A stretch of 64,000 bases of DNA from Chionis minor (taxonomy: Eukaryota; Chordata; Aves; Charadriiformes; Chionididae): assembly GCA_013398295.1 (NCBI GenBank), contig VZSF01000997.1:1-64000 (forward strand), in the 5' to 3' direction. This document shows, in pieces, positions 40,423 through 54,309 of the stretch; position 1 is the first letter of the stretch, and every line of letters begins with the position of its first letter. The notes beneath the pieces were generated by a model. It was not told the DNA's origin and did not search any database. It worked only from the letters and a program-made list of their open reading frames with translations. A program made the position numbers and the translations under genes.

Positions 40423-43400
40423 TTACTGAAGAGGAGAAATCTTCAATGGTATCATGATTCTGGACTCCATTTCCTGAATAAGGGGCACTGAAAAAAATTG
40501 AGACAGGGTTTAATTTCACTCACAGAGATCATTAGCTGTTCTGCACACTCAGTTTGAACAGATATTGTTCAATTATTATCCTCCTAGCTAGTGCATGCCA
40601 AGTCACCAGTAACCACCGGCATTCCGGGAACTGAAGCACAGCAGTTTGAGAACAAGCGATTTTTTTAATATAATCTGTCTGCTCCTTTGAAGACAAATAT
40701 TCCTACTCCTTTTCACCATAATGAAAGTTATCTCACATTTTTCTGGTATACTTCCTTTGAAATGTACCCTATGGAACCAAAATCTGACATGCTTAGCATA
40801 CTTTTGTGAGTTTTGTTATGAAAGCTACCTTTGATCTCAAAGATCTCCAGGCTTCTAGTTCCAAAGTCTAAATTCCCGTTTCAAAGGAATGCATTTACCA
40901 AAGCTCCCGTATTTCATGAAATATTAGAGGTAATAATATAAATTTCACTATTGGCTCCCTAATTTTTTGGACACTAATGTAAGCATTTACACAAATCTGT
41001 TCTTCTACAGGAGAGGCGCTTGTATGAAGATTTACTATTAAGGTAGCAATCTTCTAGCAATTAGGCAACTTTTCCAAATTTGTATGATCAATTGCAAAAT
41101 TCACTTCACAGCTTAGTGAAATGTCCCTTCTTTCCCTTACGGTAGAAAACCTGACACACAGACACAGACACACCACAGATGCAAAACTTTTTATCATCGT
41201 GCAGTGTACTGAAGAACAAAAACGATGGCATGCACAGAAGTCCACCTCTGGCATTCCAACAAAGTTAATAGGTTACCTGTGTAATAGACTAGTTCATCCC
41301 AGCCAGGTTTATTCCATGCAGCATTCCTTATATCTTCTCTGGTTTGGAGATCTTTGTAAGCTGATGAGGGAAAAGAACGAGCACAAAGCTTAGAAGCAAC
41401 TCCTTTTCCTTCTACACGTGAATAGCCCCCTTAAAAGTATTCTAGTGCGTAACCAGGAGGCTGCAAACACTGGGAAGCAAAAAAAGTCAGAAGTTCTCCA
41501 CAAAAAGGAAAAGCTCCCAAACCAACGCAAACAGAAGGAACTGGGGAAGAGAGAGAATCTCTTAAGACACAGGTAAGACAGATAATGCAACAGAGTACAG
41601 TTCTACGTGAGTGGTGTCCTATTTCTAATGCTGGAATATAATATTCTGAGTTGTCGAGATATGAAGAAAATACCTTGTATTTTCTAAAATAATTATTAGA
41701 CGGTGAGTTTCTTCAAGTTGTACCGATCCTAACATGAGAAAAGCAGCTACGCATTTGTGGAGACTAACACACAGAGAAAGCCAAAACACTGTGATGTAGT
41801 AATGTAAATAAATGCTTGACTTTCCTTTTTGTAGGTGTGGTATATGCGATGCTTGAAACTAAACTGTAGAAACCTGACTTCAGCATGCATGGGGATGGAG
41901 AAAAGAGATGGCACGACATGGCTTGTCATGCTTATGCTATTGAAAACAAACAAGTAGTCCCTAATAAGAAAGGGCCATGAAATGTTCACTTCTGCTTGCC
42001 TGTTTGAGAAATAAAGTTACCTACACAAAAAAAGAAAAAACCCAACACTGTTGGCGTAAAACAAACCAAAAAAAAAGCCTCTTACGACATTCCTTTGCCT
42101 TTTGTAAAAACTTTGTCTCCTGGGCAAAGTCAAGAGTCTGTTACGGGCTGATTCAGTGAGAAAAAAAGCAGAGAACACAAACAAATTTACCCCAGAGGTG
42201 GTGAACCATATAAAGCTGTCCAATTTGTGAGAAAAATCCTCCAACTGCTTCATTATTATCCTGTCGGAAACGAATTGCACGAGCCCTACAGAAGAGCAAA
42301 GCAGCCATTAAAAACAGCAGATCCGGGTAAGAAATAAGTGATAACTGAAAGGAAAGCAGAGTTGAAAGGAAGCCCAAATGTTAAACAGCATTTGCAGTAC
42401 ACTTCAGTAATTAAAAATGAGAAAAAAATCCATAATACACTGATTTTAAGTACTAATTAATTAAAATATACCTATATACATCTTGTTAATATGCGTTAAA
42501 ATTGAGGATTTACAGTTGCACTAGACTGTGCACTAATCATTCTTTGCTTTCAACATTAGATCCAGCATAACAGCAATTGCTGGAACACCGTATAGTGGCA
42601 GGACTTTGTTATAACAGGTTCTTCTAAAATTAAATCCTTAAGTTTCAGTCATACCATCTTCGCCACACTCACTTACCGTAGCTTCTGTGGTAGCGGAACA
42701 CAGCTTTTTTTATTCACAGGGACCTTTGCTATGCAGTTGTCCTATGCAACACCTCCTGATTTGTTGTTTAAGTAAGATCAGTATCTCTCTTAACTATAAA
42801 TCTGTTGCATGTCCTAAAACAGATTGGCTACCACTACAGATACACCTATTTTATAAAAAAAAATCAAAATTCAATTTACTTTATTCAAATTACTCTAATT
42901 AAATAAATTATATTGATGGCAACAACACGGCTAACAATCCAAGTCCTCAGCTTTGTCACTACAATTGAAAATACTCCAAATTATTTAACTATCAACTGTT
43001 AAGAGCTGCATGGACTTAGTGAATGTAAACTGAAAGAAACATGCACTGGTTTTAAATAAGACAAAATCAGAAGGATACACTCAAGAGAAGACTGTCTCAA
43101 ATGCTTTTAACCTATCTATTAAAATACAAATGTGCTGCTGAATAGGTTTTCAAGAGGCAACTTGACTTTTAAAGATTAAAAGAGCCGAAACTTAGGTCAT
43201 TTAAACTAAACGCAAGTCAGCTTCTAGTGGTGTTTGAAAGATCAACATAGTCTCAAGGAGTTAAGCACCACCCTTCACTGAGCAGTGCTTTCTGCTGAAA
43301 ATAAATGGTTTCTGCTACATTACATCAAACTAAAAGGGTTACGTGAAGGAAAGCCAAACCACAGAGCCCACAATGCTGTTTGTTTGCACACAGAATTCTT

Positions 43401-46400
43401 CTTTCTGTCCTCAAAGAATAAATTGAGGGTCAAAGAACGATCTTACAAGTTGCGTAAGTACAGAACTAAGCCATTAACCGGGTGATTGAAATGCTTTGGT
43501 ACCGTTCTGCCACCTCCACTTTATGATTTTTAAACATATATCTCTCAAACAGTAGATCACAAGTGCTAAAGCAACACTTACCAGTAATTTCCCCACTCAA
43601 TCATTGTTCCAGGCTACAAAAACAAAACAGAGTGTTAAAACTGTAATCTAAAGAAAGTTAGAATATTTGGACAGTTTTCACAACACTTACATATGGAAAA
43701 CACTACGTATTAACAAAATCACTTCCTTCAAGTGATAAACATGTTATAATAATCTGTAATTACTCTCTTTACTAACTGAATTACTTCTTAAGTCACTTGC
43801 CTGAAGTTTCCTTCCAATGAAAACACCGGGTTTTCAGACCTGCAGACGTCAGCATCTTGTTGGAGCCTGCCTTCATTTTGGACCCCACACTTTGACAGCA
43901 ACAATGACTCAGGCATCAACTTTGATAAGACCCAGATTTTTAAGATGTCTGTTTTCCATCTACATTGTATAAACATGCTCAGAACATTTTATGACAGCAT
44001 AGACTTAAAAAAAGAAAAGAAAAGAAAAGAAAAATTTAAACTTACTCTAAGTTGATAGGATCTCAGTTCATAAATATTAGGCCCCTCTCTGGGAACAGGT
44101 TCATTCCAGAAACTAAACTCCAACAATAATTGGTTCTTGCGTGAGAGAAGCATGTTACCTCTTTCTTTGCGAAACGCTGTGAATTCCTAAAAAAACAACG
44201 CGATCACTGTCAAATTGTGTATTATATTTCAACAACAAAACCCAGTATACTATACAGTGGCTTAATTTTTTTTTTTTTTTTTTAATGCTATGTTTGGGGT
44301 TTGGGGACACTGAAACCCTTTAAATTATAAAGGCATAAATTCCCCTGGCTTATTTGAAAAATTCAAGTGGCATCTTTACACAGCAGCAAGTGTCAGTGTT
44401 TCATGAAGTACTCAGGTATTAAACCTCAGTATTTCTGAATATGAAAATAAACCTTTTTTCAAAGAGGTTTCTAAGTTGGTACAGAAAGTGACGAGATATT
44501 GAAGTAAAAGCAGGTATCCAAACATGCAGGTTTTTGCTCTGACTGTTCTTTGTTCTCTTCCAAGTAAAATAACCAATCCTGACAAAATCAATGCATTTCA
44601 CCTTATTTTGACGGAGTTTACTCATGACCTCATTCAGAGCTGGATAGCCTCCCTCATATCTCCAGAGATGAACTGAAACAGAAAAAAGGAAGGTTTTTCA
44701 GGGATGCCACAGACCAATACTAAACCTTATGGAATATCACAGTATAAAATGCTCTTCATACTACAGAATTATACAAAAATAGAAATCAGGTAACCGGTTT
44801 AAAAATAGATTTTCATAAAGAAAGCATTACACATTTGAACATTCTAAGATTAATGGAATCATCTGCTTTTTGAAAAGGTTTCTCTTGGAAAATTTTGCAA
44901 TCTACTCTGAAGATAACAGGGAAATTCCTGAAAGGATTTTTTTGTTGCCATGCTAGTAAGATGTGATGACTTTACATGACTGTAGTTGGAACCAAGATCC
45001 AATTTAAGAGGATGACATAATTCCAAAAATGTGTTTTGTACCAATTACATCTAAGAGCAATAGAGGGATAAACTTTTTAGTTCAGTGAACTACTCAAGCA
45101 CAAAGAGCAACACAGTTTCCGTAGGACACAAAAAACGATGCAAATGTTATTTTTCAGGTAAACATTACATTAAAAAAAGCGGAAAATATTTCAACATGCT
45201 AGAATTGTTACATTTGCTAGGATTTTCCCCATAAAAACAATTTTATGCCGAACAGGTACCTACATTTGAGCTTTTTCAAAGCATTCTCTCTCTAATAAAT
45301 CATAATAAATCCCCCTAATAAATCATAACAAGATTTATTTACAAGCACTTAATATAGCAAGGCAACAATATTTCACCTCAAAGAATCACAAAAGCTATTT
45401 TCTCTCCTCTAAAGCAGTCCTGTGCCTTTTGCAGGAGAGTGAACTGGAGACTAACGTAAGGCACTTCACTATGATAGCAGATTCATCCAGTGCGCCTGCT
45501 CCTGCTGTCTTATCCCCAGGGCAAATTTGATATATCTACCTAATATTAAGCCAGCCTGGGCACAAGTACTGAACAAGCAAAAACCCCATAATCTGCTTTA
45601 TTGCACTGTTAGAACCGTTGCAGTAACATTTTCAAGGCAGGCTATGGATGCCATTACAGATATAGTCTGTATTAATACGTTACAAAAGCAACAAATAAGA
45701 CTTGGCTAAGATATTCTCATTTCAATTGTCTTCATTCCCCAATTTCCCTTCAACTTTTAGAACTGTTTCTCAGACATTGTTTGGTTCATCTCCTATTAGT
45801 TCTTCGCATTTGTTCAGTGTCAATATTGCAATATGCCGTGAATGCAGGAAAAATTAATGTGTACATAAGTGTATTTTTCAGCAACAAAGCAATGACATTG
45901 ATACTAGCATAGCTCTATCAATGGAGCTACACAACAAACTATAAATATCAGTCCACCAACCTATTCATGGCTTCCCACTCCTTCAATTTCCCAAAGCCTA
46001 GGAAATTTTTCAGGTTTTCTCTCTACACTAGACTCATCGTAGCTACCTCTGTAGCAGCTCTTCCGCAATTTCTAGTTCCAATATAGTTTCAATCTGCATA
46101 ATTAGGCAGTATCCTTATACGAACATGAACAGAAATGTTTTTACTTTCCTCCAGTAAAGGCGTAGCTTGTTGTTGAGTTTACAATGCAATCATTTTTTTC
46201 AGATAGCGTGAATGATTTGCATTTCATTATCATACAGCAATTACAGTATGAAAGTCTGAGTAAAGCTTTTATACTGGCCAATGCAAGATAAACTCTGTCT
46301 TTGCAAGCCTTTGCCTTTACCCCCAATGTTCAGGAACGCGATCTCTGCCCACAAAATATTATTACAGGACCACTTTTTACAGGCATTTCCCAAAATAGTT

Positions 46401-49400
46401 AATCTACCACCTGGAAAACATGAAAGTGTATTAGCAAAAGGACAAATTTTAGGAATTAATGCTTTACTGTCAAACCCAACACGACAAAAAGCAAGCACTG
46501 TAAATGTTAATATGACTACTGATAATAGATGCACACACACCCTCGCTGTATGCATTGCTAAAGGTTTACTGTCAACAGAGATGATTGAAAGAGAAGAAAC
46601 CTGCCAAGCACACGTTTCACTTGTATGGTTTTACATTCTGTTGTACTTCTATCTCCTACCAGCCTGATCTTGCTCTCCGTACCACGTGTTCCAAGTCCCC
46701 ACCAGTGCACATGGGTAGTGTTTTTCTTCATGAATCTTTGGCAGCACCTCTTGACTTGAAAACAAGGAATACAGACACTATATTGCATTTCCTCCAGGGA
46801 GGCTACAGTTGATATGTATAACAAATCACCACACGTTTATCATCATGGTATGAAAATTCACAAGCTCTACTTTTCAGAAGAGACAGCTGAAATACAAAAA
46901 CCTGCCATGCAGGGGAAAGATAGCTACGACACCATGAAAAATTAAGGTAAGTGTTACCATTTCTTAGACTGTATAACAAATAAACATCATCGTAGAATTC
47001 TTTTGATGCGATAAACTCTATCGCCTACAAGGCTACCCAGCTCATTAGGAAAATAAGTATCAGGATGTCTCACTTACAGAAAATGCAGCCTATCTACATG
47101 GGTGATTTGCTTTAGGAAAAGCTTTTCTTTACCAAGGGAGGTAGAATACACAAAACCAGGAAAGGACGGTCTTAGGTACCAATTATAATGCTATTAATTC
47201 TGTTGAGCTGAATGAATTAAGTATTTTGATAGATCAAATGGTGACTGTACTTCATTGTACGCAGCCTTATCGCTTTCTACCATTTCAGAAAGTGGTCTTA
47301 GTTTGAGGCAACTTACCCATTAAAGCATACAGTGAAACTGCCTTAAAAATACCTCCAACACAAAACTTCTGTTTGACTATTTCCAGTATCTCTAACTTTT
47401 TTTCAAACTTTAAGAGTGACCTACATTAACATTAGGAAATAAAGTTTTACCAGTTGCTGATTCAGTTAAGACAGCTTTCATTGCACTGTACTTTAATGAA
47501 TAAGTCAATTAGTCTGCTTAAACTTTGCCTTTTTAATATTTTTTCCTGAATAATTACCCCTCTTACTCAGTTTGGGTCATAGGCAATGAGTCTCTGCACA
47601 ATATGAAATAATAGAAAATAGGCTGGTCTTGGGCTGAGAGTCATTAGATATGAGTTTTCCTCTTGATTCTGCCACTGACTTTCTAGACAACCTCGAGCAA
47701 ATCTCATTACCAATTTGTCCCTCAAGATTTCTCACTACATGGTGTAAATAATATGATAGAATGACTCTCCAAGGATGTTTCATCATCAGTTCATTTTTGC
47801 AAAGCACAATGAGATCCTAGAATGGCAGCTTTAAACAGGAATGTTAAATTATTACAATAACCCTAAAATATATTTTGTTGCAAATTATAAAAAAAAAAAA
47901 AAAGCCCACAGAATACCACATGAACACCATCTTTTTCCTTTTTAAAAATAACTGTTCCTAATTCTTCAGAAGGGGTCCTTAACTGCAGTGATTCACAAAG
48001 TACTCTTCTCAGAATTGTCTTCCTTACATTATTTCTTTATTAATACATGATGACTAATCCTTATCCTGATTTGATACAGAATAAGGAATTAACCTGTTCC
48101 TCTTTAATTTAAGGAGAGGAAGGAGGAAGTTCAGGGAGGCTTAGTTTTCTTTATTACTCCATTCTTAGGTTTTCCCCTTCCCTGGAATACTTAAATTTGC
48201 TTTGGTTTGGAAAGAATAAATCTAACCACGCACACTTAAGTCTGATTGCTGTCAGCAGTTTCCTTCTTTGCTATTGTCTCTTCACTTGAAAATAAAAGGC
48301 TCTGCTTTCACTCAACACCTAGGTAGCTCATGAGATAGCATGGAGAAGTGGTTCCCTGTTTTGTATAACTGGACATGTTTATATTAAGCTTTTAAACAGA
48401 AAGCTGGCTGAATGCTAAATGTGCTTCCCTGTGTATTTGTTTTGTTAAACAAAAAAGCTAAAAATACCTTATGATTGAATGTTATTCTAGTGGATTTCTA
48501 TGTTTGTATAGCAAAGCTCGGTTATCTAGCCCAGTTTCAAAGCTGAACACATGAAGGCACAGAGATGTTAGACGACCTGCTCGTGGCTGTACAGCCAACC
48601 AAAACCAGAGTCAAGGACATAAACTGGGAGTTCTGAACGTCTTCCCCACCCTCCAGCCCAGCTGGGTGTTCTCACCAATACACCACACTTAAAAAATCGG
48701 TTGCAGTAGGGTATCGTTATGCTAAGAATGTTTTGTTTAAGTGACAAGATGACCACTTTCGGTCAGAAAGCACTGCTGTTTCCAAATGTGTGAGGCTCAC
48801 TACGTTTCCAAATTTAAGCATACAGTTCCTGAAAAGGCAACTGTTCTGGCTCCAGAGGAGCGATTATGTAGGCAGAACAGGACTAATATTTCTGCAATTT
48901 CATCCTTAAAGTAGTAAATTCAAAATGTTACCAATTCATACATTTCACAAAGTTGTAACTTTTTGGAAAACCCGTAACAGTACTGCTCCCTTTGGAGGGT
49001 ATCACCCCAATGCAAAGATCCTACCCAAGGATTTGCATAGCTCTTTAAGAGTAGATCTCAATAACATTACTTCTGCAGAAGGATACGGATGCGCTAAGAG
49101 AAAGTCAGCCCCTGAGTTTTTAAAATCTCCTCCAAGTTATACTTCTGTTTAATACTGGCATGCAGTTTTACTTACCGGTGCTCTCTCCCCTTCCTTCCTA
49201 TATGAAGGCAATAACCACCCTCAACACATTCCTACACGGCAGGTGGAGTGGGACATGCCAGCATACTGGGATCTACCCCCATACACCAGCAATTGTAAGC
49301 CAACTAAGGGAAGGGGGAGAACTGTTCCAACAAATGTCACCAACGTTTTCACAAAAGGCATCCTAAATTGCAGCTTACGAAAATGACACCTCCAAGAGGG

Positions 49401-52400
49401 AAGGCAGGGGGTGAACGGAGTAAAGTATCTTTTGCCATCTCTCTCCAAGAATAATATGAACTATTTAATACCATACCCTGAAAGTAAAAGCAGAATTTTG
49501 CCACCTCCCCTCTAAATAATTATGATATTTGCCAATTTTCAGAACAGCTTGTGATCAAATCAACATATCTAAAATGTGAAAACATAATACACACACTTAC
49601 CAAAGCTTGTTGTAGGCGTCTAGACATTCTGGTTTTACATTGTGAACTGAAACAACAACATTACGTGAGAAATGCAGGAAGGGAATAAAGAAATGGTAAT
49701 GTTAAATATAAAAATATCACTCACTCTGTAGTTTATACAGACTGCTGGTCTCTCTTTTGGCTAGAAGGTTGGAGTGAGCATCTTTCCTTGGATCGACTTT
49801 GCGAACAAATAGCGATTTTAACCAACTGTCTTCACGAGGTCTGCTAGCTGAAGATACCAGCCCCCTACATATTAACAAGTACATTATACTGTCACTGAGC
49901 GCGTCTTGAAAATGCCCACAACGCAGGGAAGGTAGGCACAATCAAGTTTAATGCAAACAGTATCATAACACACAGTTACATATATGTCTGTTACTAAAAC
50001 TTTCCACTGAGCTGCTTCCTAGCAAGGTAAAGGCAGTTCTTTCCCTACCGAGGTTTACCCTCCCAGAGCTGAAGAGTTAACCATACACTATCCCTTTTTA
50101 TTCTGTGTGCACATGGCAGGGAAGGGGTGGATGGCTGCTTTCGCTGCCCATTTATCTTCCTTTTTAATCAAGTGTCTTTGCTCAAGAAGGCTGAGTCTGT
50201 CCTGATGTAGAGACAAAAGTGAAAAAGAGCAAAAAGACAGCGTGCATAAGGAAAAATTTGTACAGTGTAAATAGAAAAGTAACTGCCATATGTTCCTATG
50301 TTGCTTAAATATAGCTATAAAAAAGGAAAAGTTACATAGTGCATCCTTCAAGAGAAAAGTCTGATATGGGAAAAGTCATGAGTGGCAGGAAACAACCAAC
50401 CTGCAAATATTTCAATTCCAAATTCTGGCAACTGCAGTGGTACAGACCCGCATTTTTTGTACAACGTTCACAATTTCCCTTTCTTTGAAACAGAATCTAA
50501 TCTTTACACGGTTTCTGCAAGTGCACTTCCAAAATAATGCCACTTCCCTTCACACCACCGACTACACAAAACATTACAATTGATAACTGTGCTTTTTAAA
50601 AATGAGGCGTTAAAGGAATTATTCTTTTCCCGCTGATAGAAGACCCCCTCAATCACCAAAAATTGTATAGAAGGACAAGAAAGCAGACATATTTAACTGA
50701 TTCTCTACAATGTATGACAGGGGACCCCAAACTCAATGTTTTTTCTTCTTTCTCCTAAGAAGCAATTCCTTTAATTTGCATCTTTTTGATATGGGGTTTC
50801 TGCTGAAAAACTAAAATATTTCTCCAATATACTAAAAATGTAGCACTGTGGCTGGCAATTTAAGCCTTTTCCTGCCCCAGAAGTCAACTGTTCACTGTTA
50901 ATTACTGACTATGAGATCCAGAACATAGCTATCAATCTTCAGCTATAAAGCTGTCTTTCAGATATCAAAAGTTCGTGACTATCATCCAAGTAAAAAAAAT
51001 AGGGAAAGAAAATCTCCACTTCCTTGGGGAAAAACGTCTTCATGAACATGCCCGTCTGTATTACACAAAAGTAGTTCAAACTAGCAGTGTTTTTCAAAAA
51101 TCAACCTTTTAGTCCCAATGTCTGAAAATAACGCAATGAACTGGTTCACTCTGTGGAAGCGGGATGGAGGAAAGGAGAAATATTTCATAGCAGAGAAACA
51201 ATAACAAGAAGAACAACTGCAGCTGAGATGACCTTCACTGTTAAGAAGTAATTGGTAAATACCTTATCGGTGTATTTATTGAAAATGGTGCCTTCTTTAG
51301 CCCTAGGCAAACACACAAATGTTGTTACCATGCTGAAAGCCAAGCAGCTATTCCTGAGCACAAGCATTTAAAAGGGCATTCCACGATAAGGCTGTTATTA
51401 GAATAGAGTGTACGCAGCTGCCTGGAGTCGACCTATCTCTGATCTCCCCTGGAGGAGGCGAGTCTCAGGTGACTGCAGCTGTGTTGTCACATCTACATCA
51501 GGTGCCACAGGAACACAAGCTGTCCCAGATGACAGGGGGTAAATCCCACCTAATAAATCCAAGTTGTTTTAAGAAGCTCCCTTAAAACAAGCACTAATGC
51601 TCCCTGGACAGCAAACAGGGCTCCAGGAGACAGAGCTCAGTTCTAGTCCTCCAGTACTCATTTTTGCAACTCAGATCTGTAAACTATTGTCGTTTCCTCC
51701 CCTTTATTAAATAGAGTTAGCAAGCTAATATTTAGAATGCTCTTCTATGAGAATTATTGATTGCAGCAAACTTTGAAGATGAAAGAGACAAATAATCATG
51801 ATGCTTTCTTTGCGAACAAGCTTTATCAGCAGCAAGAGTAAGCTAGAGTTATGGAAATAATATTGAAAGGCAAATTCCTTTGCTACTAGGAGGAGACTAG
51901 AGTCTCATGACTTGGATGTTAAACTATGCCTGAAACTGGAGGTATATTTAATTTTCAATACGATGAAAAGAGTAATAGTTTACATTTACGTAAAATCTTT
52001 TACCTAACAACTGTAAAGTTCCTCATGAACGACTAACAAATCATGCCTATCCATCTGAATATATGCTTTGCTTAAATGGTAACAGCTGAAGTTTATTAAA
52101 ACAGACAGTGAGTGCACCCAACCAGAGATGCTAGGGCCTTATTTTTAATCTATATCCTTAGAGAAGTCCTACACTACTGGTGCCATTCTAGACACCCACA
52201 AATCAAGAAGCCCTGAATTGACTACTGGTTCACTTGTGTGGGCAATGCGTAGTAAGATTAGCTCTGGAAGAGTAGGGACTAAATTCATGTCTTTGGGCTG
52301 CCAGCTGTCATCATCAACCACAAATTAGTTCAAAACTAATCCATCATCTAAAAGATCTACTCTTGACTAACTTCTTAACATTATGCCCCACAATACTATA

Positions 52401-54097
52401 ATACGTGTTCCAAGTAAAACAGATATTGGATCCAAACTGTTCCAAAACCCAACTACCACTAATGAAAAAGTGAATATACACAAAAAATGAATGTATATGG
52501 AATTACCATCACACTTCACATTTTTTTATTTTCTGGGAACAATACTTATTAGAGAGTTTTCATCCAGTATTTTAAGGCACTGCTTGATTTTGCTAGCAAG
52601 TTCTTATTCTACAAATGTTGCCTGTGGGCTTAGTTTTCTTGCTACAAAGATTGAGTTGCGAACACAAAAGGATAACACTGAATAGCTTGCTTGTTATTAG
52701 ATTAAAAATGATGGTGACAACACTTCTATCCCACTTAGCTTCTGCTTTAGCATAAAATATAAACTGGGAAGGTGATATCAGGTCAAATATTTAGATTTTG
52801 TAGTAACCCACCTCTGCCTGGAAGAGAGAATAACAACTTGTCTGTAATGGACAGGTTTTGATCTGCAGTCTAAACAAAGTTTATTTGAAACTAAAACCAA
52901 AATAAACCCCCAAACATGCATGTAAACTCTCACGACATACACTCTCCACAACTCTCCCCATCCCTGTTTTAAGCAGACACTTGCAGCGACGCCTTTAGTC
53001 CTGCGCAGGGGCTGCTGCCCATTCTGAGGCCTGAGACAGCAGCTTTCCCTGTTTCAAAGAAAGGGTAGAAAAATATGTGTGCAGACCCGTCCCACTTGGG
53101 CCACTTCTTTTGTCTCCACCCAGGGAGCACGTGTGTCTGCTTCCCGTGCTCCACATCCATGCCCAGAGAGCTGTGTCCGTGTGCGTGCACCCTCGGCGCC
53201 CAGGAGGTGTGTGCCTGTGTCTGACCCTTCACACACCGCACAGGCGGGCGCGTCAATGCCTGCACCCCAAAACGTGATGGATGGGTCTGTGCGTGCTCCT
53301 GGGGACGCCCCAGTCCCTAAGGGACGTATGAACAGACGTGCCCCGACACCCAAGGCTGCACACACCCCAGTGGGTCCGTGTGTAGCTGCGCATGGTGAAG
53401 GTGGGAAGACGCTGGGTGATGCCACGCGTCACCCCGACACTGGGGGAAACAGGGGAATTGCCCAGAGGTGCCACCCGGCATGGAGCGGCTGCGTGTGCGG
53501 CCACGCACCCCAAACACCAGAGGAGACGAGGCGCGGGGTGGCCATGCACCCTGTGTCCCGCTGGAGCCGGGGTGCGGGGCAGCTGGACACCCATCACACG
53601 CAGAGCATCCCCGCACCCCGCCACCAGGAACAGGCTGTGCAGCCCGATGCCCGCCCGCAGGTGGCCGCGGGGTGCCCGCGCACCCTGTTGCCAGCAGGGG
53701 CGGGGGCGTCCGTGCAGCCTGAGCGCGGGGGACGAGCCCACGGGGCGGCGGGCACCCCGTCCCCGGCGGGGCAGGGCAAGGCTGCGGCGGCCCAGCGGCG
53801 CAGCCATCATGCCCACCCAGGGGCGGACTCGGGGGAGGGAGGGAGGGGAAGGGGCTGGCCTTGGGGCCTGTGACCTTGAAGGACACCCCGAGCGGGTCGC
53901 ACCGCCCGCCCCACGGGAGGGCCGCGGGCCCGGCGCGCCAGCTGCCGTGANCTCCGTCTCCAGCCTCCCTCGGCGGCCCTCTCCCGCCCGCCTCACCCCC
54001 TCAGGGCTCACCTGAGGGCCAGGCCGCCGCCGGGCGGGAGGCGCGGCACGGCACTGGCTCCCGCCAGGCTCCGCCGCAGCAACACTCGCGCCGCCAT
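40423..54097 (-). CDS. NIPSNAP2: NIPSNAP homolog 2, mitochondrial (10 exons)
   Basis: Mitochondrial NIPSNAP-family protein, reported in mitophagy signalling and energy metabolism. Minus-strand exons: 54012-54097, 49725-49864, 49601-49646, 46660-46754, 44602-44672, 44046-44186, 43582-43613, 42191-42285, 41277-41360, 40423-40487. They total 855 nt, 284 aa, close to the mammalian 286. Exon 1 gives an Arg/Ala-rich, acid-free presequence ([15 protein letters not shown]). Then come [19 protein letters not shown], the conserved [14 protein letters not shown] (exon 4), [11 protein letters not shown] (exon 5), [14 protein letters not shown] (exon 6), [17 protein letters not shown] (exon 8) and the C-terminus [14 protein letters not shown]. 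All introns are GT-AG. Exon 7 is only 32 bases. Intron 1 is 4.1 kb and holds a GC-rich block. Confidence 0.96.
44007..44035 (+). repeat. (AAAAG)n microsatellite
   Basis: Four to five AAAAG units in NIPSNAP2, just downstream of the exon 6 donor on the minus strand, where they read as CTTTT repeats. Confidence 0.85.
47625..47790 (+). repeat. MIR-like SINE fragment
   Basis: Contains ttgattctgccactgactt, cgagcaaatctcattacc and a downstream stretch in the order of the MIR consensus. About 165 bases, in NIPSNAP2 intron 3. Confidence 0.6.
48545..48690 (-). repeat. MIR-like SINE fragment
   Basis: On the minus strand it reads ggctgtacagccacgagca, then taacatctctgtgccttc, matching the central MIR region. 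In NIPSNAP2 intron 3. Confidence 0.6.
51570..51705 (+). repeat. Weak MIR-like SINE fragment
   Basis: ggctccaggagacagagctc, ttctagtcct, then ctgtaaactattgtcgttt follow the MIR order loosely. In NIPSNAP2 intron 1. Confidence 0.35.
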
Positions 54098-54260
54098 CTT
54101 GCTCCGGCCGCCTCCTCCTGGGCCGGGGCGGGGGGGGAGCGTTGCAGCGCCGGCGGCGGACGCGAGGGGCGCAGGGCCGGGGGGGGACAGCCACAAGTGC
54201 GCATGCGCGGAGCGCCCCGTGCCAGACACCAGCCCGCGGTGCTGGGCTTTTGGGGTGAAC
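53700..54260 (-). promoter_or_regulatory. NIPSNAP2: NIPSNAP2 CpG-island promoter
   Basis: Dense CpGs surround exon 1 and its start codon (54097-54095). GC boxes are present (ggggcgggg, 54124-54132 region), with no TATA box. One N (53951) lies in intron 1. Confidence 0.65.
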
Positions 54261-54309
54261 CCGCCCGGTTTAGGGTCTCACCTGAGGGAAAAAAAAACAC
54301 CCTAAGGAA

